Shown: positions 14,101 to 19,639 of the stretch, in pieces
How the letters are laid out: the number at the start of each line of letters is the position of its first letter
How positions within the stretch are numbered: position 1 is the first letter of the stretch
NCBI GenBank assembly: GCA_945869245.1
Contig: CAMBOY010000022.1
Location: 1-19,639, forward strand
Length of the DNA: 19,639 bases
Source: Hydrogenophaga intermedia
GTDB taxonomy: Bacteria > Pseudomonadota > Gammaproteobacteria > Burkholderiales > Burkholderiaceae_C
Direction of reading: 5' to 3'
Program-made: the position numbers and the translations under genes
Notes under the pieces: model-generated
Seen by the model: only the letters and a program-made list of their open reading frames with translations
Told to the model about the DNA's origin: nothing
Databases searched by the model: none

Positions 14101-15378
14101 TCAGATGGCGCCGTCGAACATCATCACGTCCACAGCGTCGCCCGTGGCCACGGAACCCTGCTGGTGGTGCAAAACGATCAAGCCGTTGCCCTGCACCATG
14201 GAGCTGAGCACGCCAGAGCCCTGGTTGCCGGTGGTGCGCACCCACAGTTGCCCATCGTCTGATGGGGTGACCAGGCCGCGCTGGTACTCGGTGCGCCCTG
14301 GCTTTTTGCGGATCGCTTCGGCGCTGCGTGCCTGCAGATACACCGGCGCGCTCGGCGTGCTGCCCATCATGCGCTGCAGGGCAGGGCGGACAAAGGCGAG
14401 AAAGGTCACCATCACCGCCACTGGGTTGCCCGGCAGGCCAAACAGCACACAGGGGCCGCGCGCACCGGGAATGCGACCGACCGCCATGGGGCGACCGGGG
14501 CGCATGGCGATGCGCCAGAAGGCGACATCGCCGAGCTGCCGCATCATGGCTTTGGTGTGATCGGCTTCACCCATGCTCACGCCACCGCTGGTGATGATCG
14601 CGTCGGCCGCATCCGCCGCTTGGCGAAACGCTGCTTCGAGCGCCTGTGGCTCGTCTTTCACCACGCCCATGTCGATCACATCCACGCCCATGCGGCGCAA
14701 GAGGCCGAACACGGTGTAGCGGTTGCTGTCGTAGACCGCACCCTCGCGGGACGCCTCGCCCAAGCTCAAGATTTCGTCGCCCGTGGAGAAATAGGCCACC
14801 CGCAAACGGCGCACCACCGGCACCTGCGCCAGCCCCAGGCTGGCAATCAAACCCAGCGCAGCAGGCCCTAGGCGCTGGCCGCGTGCCAAGGCGGCGCGGC
14901 CTTGCATCAGGTCTTCGCCCAGCAGTCGCCGGTTGTCTCCCGGGCGCACCACATCGGCAGCCCAGCGCACCACATCGCTGTCTACCGACACAAATTCCAA
15001 GGGCACCACCGTGTCGAGGCCCGGTGGCATGATGGCGCCGGTCATGATCTTGACGCAGTCTCCAGGCCCCACCGTACCCCGCCACGCGGCGCCCGCCAAA
15101 GCGGTGCCAACACAGCGAAACGCGCTCGCTTGCCCGGGCTGTAGCGCCGCACCCGCGACCGCATAACCGTCCATGGCCGAGTTGTCGTGTGGCGGCACAT
15201 TGATCGGCGAGATCAGATCCTTGGCCAATACCCGGTCCAGCGCGTCAAACACACCGACCGTTTCGGTGTCGGGCACAGGGCTGACCAGCCGCTCCAGAAA
15301 GGCCAACACGTCTGGCACCGACAAGGCGTTGGGGTCGTAGCCTTGCAGCGTGGCGGCAATGTCTTGCAGTGTGTTCAT
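14101..15378 (-). CDS. moeA: Molybdopterin molybdenumtransferase
   Basis: This 425-residue enzyme inserts molybdate into adenylylated molybdopterin, the last step in making the basic molybdenum cofactor. Family motifs are clear: 'PPHDNSAMDGYAVAG' (62-76), 'YDSNRYTVFGLLRRMG', 'ITSGGVSMGEADHTK' (the MPT-binding loop of the MogA-like domain), and 'CVLFGLPGNPVAVMVTFLAFVRP'. The C-terminal domain IV follows with 'RTEYQRG'. It is a little longer than E. coli MoeA (411) at the N-terminus. The start is 3 bases after the mobA stop, so it is the distal gene of a moaA-mobA-moeA operon, very likely translationally coupled. Its stop faces the RND pump gene with no clear terminator between. Confidence 0.97.
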   Translation of the reverse strand: MNTLQDIAATLQGYDPNALSVPDVLAFLERLVSPVPDTETVGVFDALDRVLAKDLISPINVPPHDNSAMDGYAVAGAALQPGQASAFRCVGTALAGAAWRGTVGPGDCVKIMTGAIMPPGLDTVVPLEFVSVDSDVVRWAADVVRPGDNRRLLGEDLMQGRAALARGQRLGPAALGLIASLGLAQVPVVRRLRVAYFSTGDEILSLGEASREGAVYDSNRYTVFGLLRRMGVDVIDMGVVKDEPQALEAAFRQAADAADAIITSGGVSMGEADHTKAMMRQLGDVAFWRIAMRPGRPMAVGRIPGARGPCVLFGLPGNPVAVMVTFLAFVRPALQRMMGSTPSAPVYLQARSAEAIRKKPGRTEYQRGLVTPSDDGQLWVRTTGNQGSGVLSSMVQGNGLIVLHHQQGSVATGDAVDVMMFDGAI

Positions 15379-15381
15379 GCG

Positions 15382-16005
15382 TCAGGTGCGCTGCAGGGCG
15401 TTGAGATCTTGCAGCGTATTGGCATTAAAAAAAGCGCGCGGATCGTCCTGCGCTTGGTCAAACGCCACCCGCTTGACCCGGTGCTCCGCAGTCCAACGGT
15501 CGATCTTGCGGCCGCCCGCCTGGGTGAAAGCCACCAGGCTCTCCAGCAGCATCACCGACATGAGGCAAAACACCGGTTGTGGCCGCACCTCACCGTCGTC
15601 CTCGGGAGCGCAGGCCATCACGATGTCGGTGTTCTCCGGGTCGAAGGCCTGCGCCATGCGCGCCAGCAAATCCAGAGGAAACAGCGGGGTGTCGCACGGC
15701 ACCGTGAGCACATAAGGTGTTTCGGCGCGTTCGAGCCCGGTGAGAAAGCCCGCCAATGGGCCAGCGTAGTCGCTCAGCGTGTCGGGCCACACCGGCACAC
15801 CAAAGGCTTCGTAAGCGGCCAGATTGCGGTTGGCGTTGATCAGGCAATCGGCTGGCCCGCCACCTTCTTGCATCTGCAAACGCAAGAGCGCATGCAGCGC
15901 CATCGGTGTGCCGTGGATTTTTTGCAGACCTTTGTCGATACCGCCCATGCGCGAGCCGCGCCCGCCGGCCAGCACCACGCCCGTGATGTCGAGATAGCTG
16001 ATCAT
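15382..16005 (-). CDS. mobA: Molybdenum cofactor guanylyltransferase
   Basis: This 207-residue nucleotidyltransferase links GMP to molybdenum cofactor, giving the MGD form used by DMSO-reductase-family enzymes such as nitrate reductase and formate dehydrogenase. The GTP-binding signature 'VVLAGGRGSRMGGIDKGL' lies at residues 10-27, with later 'DTLSDYAGPLAGFLTGLE' and 'VLTVPCDTPLFPLDLL' containing the metal-binding aspartate. The ATG at 16005-16003 lies 2 bases after the moaA stop and gives the expected length; the open frame runs further upstream inside moaA but without family similarity. It is the middle gene of the cofactor operon. Confidence 0.96.
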   Translation of the reverse strand: MISYLDITGVVLAGGRGSRMGGIDKGLQKIHGTPMALHALLRLQMQEGGGPADCLINANRNLAAYEAFGVPVWPDTLSDYAGPLAGFLTGLERAETPYVLTVPCDTPLFPLDLLARMAQAFDPENTDIVMACAPEDDGEVRPQPVFCLMSVMLLESLVAFTQAGGRKIDRWTAEHRVKRVAFDQAQDDPRAFFNANTLQDLNALQRT

Positions 16006-16007
16006 GT

Positions 16008-17126
16008 TCAACCCCCGATGTAGCTCATTTCCACCCGCTTGCCGCCGGTGGTGGTGGTGTCGGCCGGCAGCGAGGCGCGCAGCTCCGAGTAGCGGTCGCT
16101 GCGGCCTTGCCAAATGGAGCCAATGGCGCTGGCCAAATCGGTGTCGCTCACGCCGCCGCGAATCAGATCGCGCAGGTCGTGTCCCCGGTTGGCGAACAGG
16201 CACAAGAACACCTTGCCCTCGGTCGACAGCCGCGCACGGTTGCAGTCGCTGCAAAAAGCCTGTGTGACGCTGCTGATGACGCCAATTTCACCCGAGCCAT
16301 CGGCATAGGCCCAACGCTGTGCGGTCTCCCCGGGCTTAGCGGCCTCCAGCGGCACCAATGCAAACTCGCTGTGGATGCGCGCCACCACGTCGGCACTGGG
16401 TAGTACCTCGTCCATGCGCCACCCATTGGTGGCGCCCACATCCATGTATTCGATGAAGCGCAACACCACCCCGGTGCCTTTGAAATGGCGCGCCATGGGC
16501 AGGATTTCCTGCTCGTTGGTGCCCCGCTTGACCACCATATTGACCTTGACCGGACCCAGTCCCACCCGGTGTGCGGCTTCAATGCCTTGCAACACGTCGG
16601 CCACTGGAAAGTCGACATCGTTCATGCGGCGAAAGACGGCGTCGTCGAGGCCGTCGAGGCTGACCGTCACGCGCTGCAAACCCGCGTCGTTGAGCGCTTG
16701 CGCCTTTTTGGTGATCAAGGAGCCATTGGTGGTGAGGGTGAGGTCCAGAGGCGCGCCGTCGGCGTCGCGCAGCGCAGCCAGTTGCTGCACCAGGATTTCA
16801 AGGTTCTTGCGCAGCAAAGGCTCACCGCCAGTGAGCCGAATCTTGCGCACACCGTGCGATACAAACACCCGAGCCACCCGCGTGATTTCTTCAAACGTCA
16901 GCAAGGACGATTGCGGCAGATAGGCATAGTCTTTGTTAAAGACCTCCTTGGGCATGCAATACCCACAACGGAAATTGCAGCGATCGGTCACGCTGATGCG
17001 CAGGTCGCGCAGGGGGCGCCCGCGCCGATCAAGCAACTTGCCATCGGCGGCGATGGTCTGTGGTGGCACCACCGCTGTGGTGTGTATTGTGCGTTCGTCG
17101 AGCAGAGGAATGGTGCGTTCAGCCAT
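16008..17126 (-). CDS. moaA: GTP 3',8-cyclase (molybdenum cofactor biosynthesis protein A)
   Basis: This 372-residue radical-SAM enzyme rearranges GTP to 3',8-cyclo-GTP, the first step of molybdopterin synthesis. It carries the N-terminal cluster motif CxxxCxxC in 'DRCNFRCGYCMPKE', 'LTGGEPLLRKN' for SAM, the C-terminal cluster CxxCx13C in 'FCSDCNRARLSTEGKVFLC' which binds substrate, and the family's essential C-terminal Gly-Gly ('SYIGG'). About 35 residues precede the conserved core, more than in E. coli (329). I chose ATG at 17126; a GTG at 17159 would add 11 residues. Neither has a Shine-Dalgarno sequence, and a -10-like box directly precedes the ATG. It heads the moaA-mobA-moeA operon; moaC, moaD and moaE are not in the window. 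Confidence 0.97.
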   Translation of the reverse strand: MAERTIPLLDERTIHTTAVVPPQTIAADGKLLDRRGRPLRDLRISVTDRCNFRCGYCMPKEVFNKDYAYLPQSSLLTFEEITRVARVFVSHGVRKIRLTGGEPLLRKNLEILVQQLAALRDADGAPLDLTLTTNGSLITKKAQALNDAGLQRVTVSLDGLDDAVFRRMNDVDFPVADVLQGIEAAHRVGLGPVKVNMVVKRGTNEQEILPMARHFKGTGVVLRFIEYMDVGATNGWRMDEVLPSADVVARIHSEFALVPLEAAKPGETAQRWAYADGSGEIGVISSVTQAFCSDCNRARLSTEGKVFLCLFANRGHDLRDLIRGGVSDTDLASAIGSIWQGRSDRYSELRASLPADTTTTGGKRVEMSYIGG

Positions 17127-17133
17127 GCGGCAG

Positions 17134-17139
17134 ATTATC
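17134..17139 (-). promoter_or_regulatory. -10-like box just upstream of moaA
   Basis: On the minus strand GATAAT (5 of 6 matches to TATAAT) is separated from the moaA ATG by 7 bases (CTGCCGC). If used, transcription would start at the start codon, giving a leaderless mRNA, in keeping with the absent Shine-Dalgarno sequence. The -35 position shows no consensus. If the GTG at 17159 were the true start, this box would lie within the coding region. Confidence 0.4.
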
Positions 17140-17198
17140 GGGCAATCTCTTAGGCTCACCGCGTGCAGGGACAGGCCCCGCAGGCCGCGCCCTGCGCC

Positions 17199-18020
17199 TC
17201 AGCTGGCGCGCACCGCCCGGTACGCTTGTGGGTGCTCTTGGAGCCAGGCGTCTTGGCCCGCTTCGCTGTGTTGATTGGGGTGAAAGTCGGCTCGGAAATA
17301 GTCTTTCCACAGCGGGTACGACTCGCGCAACACCCCCGAAGGGCCGAGCAAAAAACGCCAAGCGCTGCGCCATGTGGACAGCTGGTACAAGCTGCCATCG
17401 CGACGCAAATTGGACAGCGTCTGCAGCACCGCGTCGAGAAAAAAGATCAGGGTCACACGCGCCATCCAACGGCGCCGCACCGCCAGTCGGCCGTCGATGT
17501 GCTGGAACAGGTCGAAGGCCACACTCTTGTGCTCTACCTCTTCGGAGGCGTGCCACAACCACAGGTGCTGCAAACGCTCTTCGGTGCCCGCCAACTGTTG
17601 TGGATGCCGCAGCAGGTAAGCGGACAGCACGGCGGTGAAATGCTCGTATGCGGCTGTGATGGCGACCCGGTGCTTGGGCGCCAGTTTGTTGACCAAACGC
17701 AGCCTGCGCACAATGCGCCGCTCCCACCCATTGCTCAGGCCAGCTGCCAGCAAATGGTCGTTGAAGCGCTTGTGAACATGGCGGTGGGTCGCCTCTTGCG
17801 CCACAAATCCGCGAATCAGGGGCTGCAGTTCGTGTTGTTCGGCCTGCGGCAGCTCCTTGACCGCTGCAAGCAGGCTATCAATGAAAAACTGCTCGCCCAA
17901 GGGAAAGCTCATCGACAGGGCGTTGAACCACGCCGTCAAGAAGGCGTCATTGGCACACCAATGGCGCCCAGGGGGCTGCGACAAGTCAATGAGCAATTGG
18001 CGGGTGGTCAGATCAGACAT
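17199..18020 (-). CDS. PF10118-type predicted metal-dependent hydrolase
   Basis: This 273-residue protein resembles the 'predicted metal-dependent hydrolase' family PF10118, for which no reaction is firmly known. It is all-helical, and conserved acids and histidines look like a ferritin-type two-metal site: E43 in 'PLGEQFF', E76 and H79 in 'QEATHRHVH', E126-H127 in 'AYEHFTAV', and E160/E161 with H164 in 'HASEEVEHKSVAFD'. A hydrophobic segment at about 187-202 suggests membrane contact. The ATG at 18020 has no Shine-Dalgarno sequence. It is divergent from a TetR gene, and a dyad lies in its promoter, so it is probably the regulator's target. Family assignment is confident; function is open, with a di-iron oxidase or hydroxylase as plausible as a hydrolase. 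Confidence 0.85.
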   Translation of the reverse strand: MSDLTTRQLLIDLSQPPGRHWCANDAFLTAWFNALSMSFPLGEQFFIDSLLAAVKELPQAEQHELQPLIRGFVAQEATHRHVHKRFNDHLLAAGLSNGWERRIVRRLRLVNKLAPKHRVAITAAYEHFTAVLSAYLLRHPQQLAGTEERLQHLWLWHASEEVEHKSVAFDLFQHIDGRLAVRRRWMARVTLIFFLDAVLQTLSNLRRDGSLYQLSTWRSAWRFLLGPSGVLRESYPLWKDYFRADFHPNQHSEAGQDAWLQEHPQAYRAVRAS

Positions 18021-18026
18021 TTTGCA

Positions 18027-18055
18027 ATGGTACTATTCCGTACCTGGTTTGTCCA
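18027..18055 (-). promoter_or_regulatory. Sigma-70 promoter of the PF10118 gene
   Basis: On the minus strand TGGACA (5 of 6 to TTGACA; 18050-18055) and TACCAT (4 of 6 to TATAAT; 18027-18032) are separated by exactly 17 bp. The -10 box ends 6 bases before the ATG, so transcription would start at about the first base of the start codon, predicting a leaderless mRNA. Confidence 0.6.
18029..18044. promoter_or_regulatory. Candidate TetR operator (inverted repeat) inside the promoter spacer
   Basis: GGTAC-TATTCC-GTACC is a perfect 5-bp inverted repeat with a 6-base centre, the size of many TetR-family operators. It fills most of the spacer and overlaps the -10 box of the PF10118 gene promoter, where bound repressor would exclude RNA polymerase. 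Further GTAC copies in the same intergenic region (GTACTGG 18064-18070, GTACCAG 18099-18105) may be weaker sites nearer the tetR gene. Confidence 0.6.
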
Positions 18056-18154
18056 TTAGAAATGTACTGGGATGGCTCGGTAGAAATCGGGACTGTGCGT
18101 ACCAGCGCTTTCCGGTGTTAAATTCTCATTAAATCAAACACAACAGGGGGTATC

Positions 18155-18763
18155 TTGACTTCTACTATCGACTCCAGAGCCTTGGTTTCTGAAGACCACA
18201 AAGCGCGTTTGCTCCAAGCGATGGCGCTGTTGGTGGCGTGTCGGGGCTATGCCGATATCTCGGTGGCCGATGTGGTGCGCGAAGCCGGCGTGTCCAAGCG
18301 CACCTTCTATGAGCATTTCACCAACAAAGAACAGTGTTGTTTGTGTCTGTTTCAGGCCGCAGCCGATTCGGCACTGCGCACGCTCAGAAAATCGGTCAAC
18401 CCGGAGCTGGTGTGGCGCGACCAGCTCGACTTTGCGCTGGGCAATTATTTGGGTCATCTGGCCGACGGACACGAGTTGTTGCGGGCCTTGTTTATCGACA
18501 TCCATTACATGGGCATTGAGGGCCTGATGCTGCGCCGCAGCATCATCGACTCACTGGCGTCGTTCATGCAAGAGACGGTCACGGTTCCGTCCTCGGGTGG
18601 TTTGTTCGAACGCAACCGGGCGGTGGCAGCGGTCGGGGCGATCCACGAGCTGGTGATGCAGCAAATTGAGTTGGGTCGCGGCGCCCAGCTGCGCGAGATT
18701 GTGCCGCTGTGTTGCGACATTGTGGCAGCCATGGCGGGTGAGGCGACCTCGGCGCGCGCGTGA
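18155..18763 (+). CDS. TetR/AcrR-family transcriptional regulator
   Basis: This 202-residue protein has an N-terminal TetR helix-turn-helix (about 14-60): 'LLQAMALLVACRGYADISVADVVREAGVSKRTFYEHFTNKEQCCL', with the classical 'VSKRTFYEHF' recognition segment. The remaining 140 residues are a variable helical ligand-binding and dimerisation domain. The start is TTG at 18155, preceded by GGGGG at good spacing; the next ATG (codon 23) would cut into the DNA-binding domain. It is divergent from the PF10118 gene, with 134 bases between them containing an operator-like dyad, so it most likely represses that gene and perhaps itself. The inducer is unknown. Cysteine pair C61-C62 and C64 just after the helix-turn-helix are noticeable but not known to be functional. 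Confidence 0.95.
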   Translation: MTSTIDSRALVSEDHKARLLQAMALLVACRGYADISVADVVREAGVSKRTFYEHFTNKEQCCLCLFQAAADSALRTLRKSVNPELVWRDQLDFALGNYLGHLADGHELLRALFIDIHYMGIEGLMLRRSIIDSLASFMQETVTVPSSGGLFERNRAVAAVGAIHELVMQQIELGRGAQLREIVPLCCDIVAAMAGEATSARA

Positions 18764-18816
18764 GCGCCCCCTGCATGCGCACGGTGTGGCGAGGGTCGCT
18801 GCACGGTTGGGGGCGC
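18764..18816 (+). terminator. Long inverted repeat just after tetR; structured 3' end or terminator-like
   Basis: GCGCCCCC (18764-18771), starting right after the tetR stop codon, pairs perfectly with GGGGGCGC (18809-18816). The 37 bases inside contain a nested stem: GTG-tg-GCGA (18784-18792), loop GGG, TCGC-tg-CAC (18796-18804). There is no T-tract after it, so simple intrinsic termination is uncertain. It could protect the tetR mRNA 3' end or act as a weak terminator before the ppa promoter. Confidence 0.4.
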
Positions 18817-18844
18817 AAGCCGCCCCGTGTAAGGGCTGCATCAG

Positions 18845-18850
18845 TAAAAT
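18845..18850 (+). promoter_or_regulatory. -10 box of ppa promoter
   Basis: TAAAAT (5 of 6 to TATAAT) lies 76 bases before the ppa ATG, in an otherwise GC-rich region. The -35 position is GC-rich and gives no match. The predicted 5' leader of roughly 70 bases includes a perfect hairpin. Confidence 0.5.
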
Positions 18851-18870
18851 CGGGGTAAATCCTAGTTGGC

Positions 18871-18889
18871 GCGCACCCGGACGGTGCGC
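18871..18889 (+). promoter_or_regulatory. Hairpin in the ppa 5' leader
   Basis: GCGCACC (18871-18877), a five-base loop CGGAC, and GGTGCGC (18883-18889) form a perfect 7-bp GC-rich stem. Outer TGGC (18867-18870) and GCCA (18896-18899) can extend it past a six-base bulge. It lies between the probable -10 box and the ppa start, so it would be in the transcript. No T-tract follows. Whether it regulates expression is unknown; it matches no riboswitch class I recognise. Confidence 0.45.
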
Positions 18890-18926
18890 ACCAGTGCCAT
18901 TTGTTCAACTTTTAGTGCCCAGAACC

Positions 18927-19463
18927 ATGTCCCTCGACAAAGTGTCCCCCGGTAGCAAAGTGCCCGAATCCTTCAACGTCGTCATCGAAATCCCGATGAA
19001 TGGCGATCCGATCAAATACGAGGTGGACAAGGAAAGTGGAGCGCTTTTTGTCGATCGCTTCATGAGCACCGCCATGCATTACCCGACCAATTACGGCTAC
19101 GTGCCGCGCACCATCTCGGGCGATGGCGATCCGGTCGATGTGCTGGTGATCACACCCGTGCCGCTGATGCCCGGCGTGGTGGTGCCGTGCCGCGCCATCG
19201 GCATCCTGAAAATGACCGACGAAGCTGGCGAAGACGGCAAGGTGTTGGCGGTTCCCACCAACAAGATCTTGTCGCTCTACAGCCGCTGGAGCAAGCCAGA
19301 AGATCTCAACCCCATGCGTCTGAAGGCGATTGAGCACTTCTTTGAGCACTACAAAGATCTGGAGCCCGGCAAGTGGGTCAAGGTGCAGGGTTGGGAGGGT
19401 GTCGAATCCGCCCACCGCGAGATTCTCGACGGCATCGCAGCCTACAACAAGGCCAACAGCTGA
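18927..19463 (+). CDS. ppa: Inorganic pyrophosphatase (family I)
   Basis: This 178-residue soluble enzyme hydrolyses pyrophosphate to phosphate, driving biosynthetic reactions such as nucleic acid and protein synthesis. The family signature D-x-D-P-x-D is seen as 'DGDPVDVLV' (66-74). Other active-site features are E21 and K30 in 'VIEIPMNGDPIKYEVDK', the 'MHYPTNYGYVPRT' stretch (50-62), and 'FFEHYKDLEPGKWVKVQGW' near the end. Length matches E. coli Ppa (176). The ATG at 18927 gives the conserved N-terminus although its Shine-Dalgarno sequence is weak. It appears to be a single-gene unit with its own promoter and a strong terminator. Confidence 0.98.
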   Translation: MSLDKVSPGSKVPESFNVVIEIPMNGDPIKYEVDKESGALFVDRFMSTAMHYPTNYGYVPRTISGDGDPVDVLVITPVPLMPGVVVPCRAIGILKMTDEAGEDGKVLAVPTNKILSLYSRWSKPEDLNPMRLKAIEHFFEHYKDLEPGKWVKVQGWEGVESAHREILDGIAAYNKANS

Positions 19464-19485
19464 CACGCTGCTGGCTCGCCACAAC

Positions 19486-19516
19486 AAAAAGCCCGGTCAC
19501 TGTGCCGGGCTTTTTT
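19486..19516. terminator. Strong intrinsic terminator, probably bidirectional
   Basis: GCCCGG (19491-19496), loop TCACTGTG, and CCGGGC (19505-19510) are followed by six T's (19511-19516) and preceded by five A's (19486-19490), which extend the stem. Flanking CCACAA and TTGTGG add symmetry. It works as a Rho-independent terminator for ppa on the plus strand and, read the other way, for the minus-strand gene ending at 19536. Confidence 0.93.
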
Positions 19517-19535
19517 GTGGGCAATGGTGTGGGCG

Positions 19536-19639
19536 TCAGGCGCCGTGGTTGTCCATATTGCCGCGGTACTCCATTTTTCCCCGCACCTTGGCCCGGGGAT
19601 GCATGTCGATGAGTTCGTCGTAAAACGCATCGCCGAGCA
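19536..19639 (-). CDS. C-terminal fragment of unrecognised protein (5' truncated by window end)
   Basis: On the minus strand a frame is open from the right edge to TGA at 19538-19536, giving 33 residues, ending 'KMEYRGNMDNHGA'. The codon use is like that of the neighbours, and the bidirectional terminator begins 20 bases after the stop, both of which support a real gene. The visible end is hydrophilic and charged, without a motif I can assign. I do not recognise the family. Confidence 0.6.
   Translation of the reverse strand, partial: LGDAFYDELIDMHPRAKVRGKMEYRGNMDNHGA

Noticed and set aside
12838..14262. Long plus-strand frame (about 474 codons) overlapping the RND pump
   Set aside because: The pump frame shows clear family motifs throughout; the shifted frame is Arg/Pro/His-rich low-complexity sequence typical of shadow frames.
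1..19639. CRISPR arrays, tRNA genes, insertion sequences, toxin-antitoxin or phage genes
   Set aside because: None was seen on reading both strands; all substantial stretches are accounted for by housekeeping, transport or regulatory genes.

Overview
This window looks like ordinary chromosomal core from a GC-rich betaproteobacterium, most likely order Burkholderiales and probably Comamonadaceae-like. The reasons are the strong G/C bias at third codon positions, a Bug-type solute-binding protein (a family greatly expanded in Burkholderiales), the gloB / methyltransferase / rnhA neighbourhood, a small SRP RNA divergent from dnaX, and TAAAAT/TAGAAT-type -10 boxes. No phage, insertion sequence, CRISPR array or tRNA was seen. 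Assignment to a genus is not possible from the sequence alone.

Layout. 1-1.5 kb: the end of a BaiN/HI0933-type flavoprotein, then an orphan Bug substrate-binding protein. 1.5-4.6 kb: the 4.5S SRP RNA gene on the minus strand, back to back with a DNA-maintenance operon dnaX-ybaB-recR. 4.6-5.8 kb: an orphan NMT1/ABC-type solute-binding protein behind an array of short dyads. 5.8-8.2 kb (minus): gloB then mltD, three bases apart. 8.2-9.5 kb (plus): a methyltransferase-like gene overlapping rnhA. 9.6-14.1 kb: a two-gene RND efflux operon (adaptor and HAE1-type pump) with no outer-membrane channel. 14.1-17.1 kb (minus): molybdenum-cofactor operon moaA-mobA-moeA with 2-3 base gaps. 17.2-18.8 kb: a divergent pair, a PF10118 'metal-dependent hydrolase' and a TetR regulator. 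18.9-19.5 kb: inorganic pyrophosphatase and a strong bidirectional terminator, then the tail of an unrecognised minus-strand gene.

How the genes work together. DnaX (clamp loader), YbaB (nucleoid/DNA binding) and RecR (recombinational repair) form a conserved replication-repair unit, and the SRP RNA beside it serves membrane targeting. MoaA, MobA and MoeA catalyse, respectively, the first step of molybdopterin synthesis, nucleotide attachment, and metal insertion. The RND pair must borrow a TolC-like channel encoded elsewhere.

The most interesting signals are regulatory rather than new gene systems. They are: an A9 slippery run in dnaX with stops in both shifted frames, which suggests a tau/gamma switch like that of Thermus; a near-perfect TetR operator placed in the promoter spacer of the PF10118 gene; tandem dyads upstream of the orphan solute-binding protein; and a recurring arrangement in which a -10 box lies 6-8 bases before the start codon (dnaX, moaA, PF10118 gene), suggesting leaderless mRNAs. 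I found no convincing novel multi-gene system.
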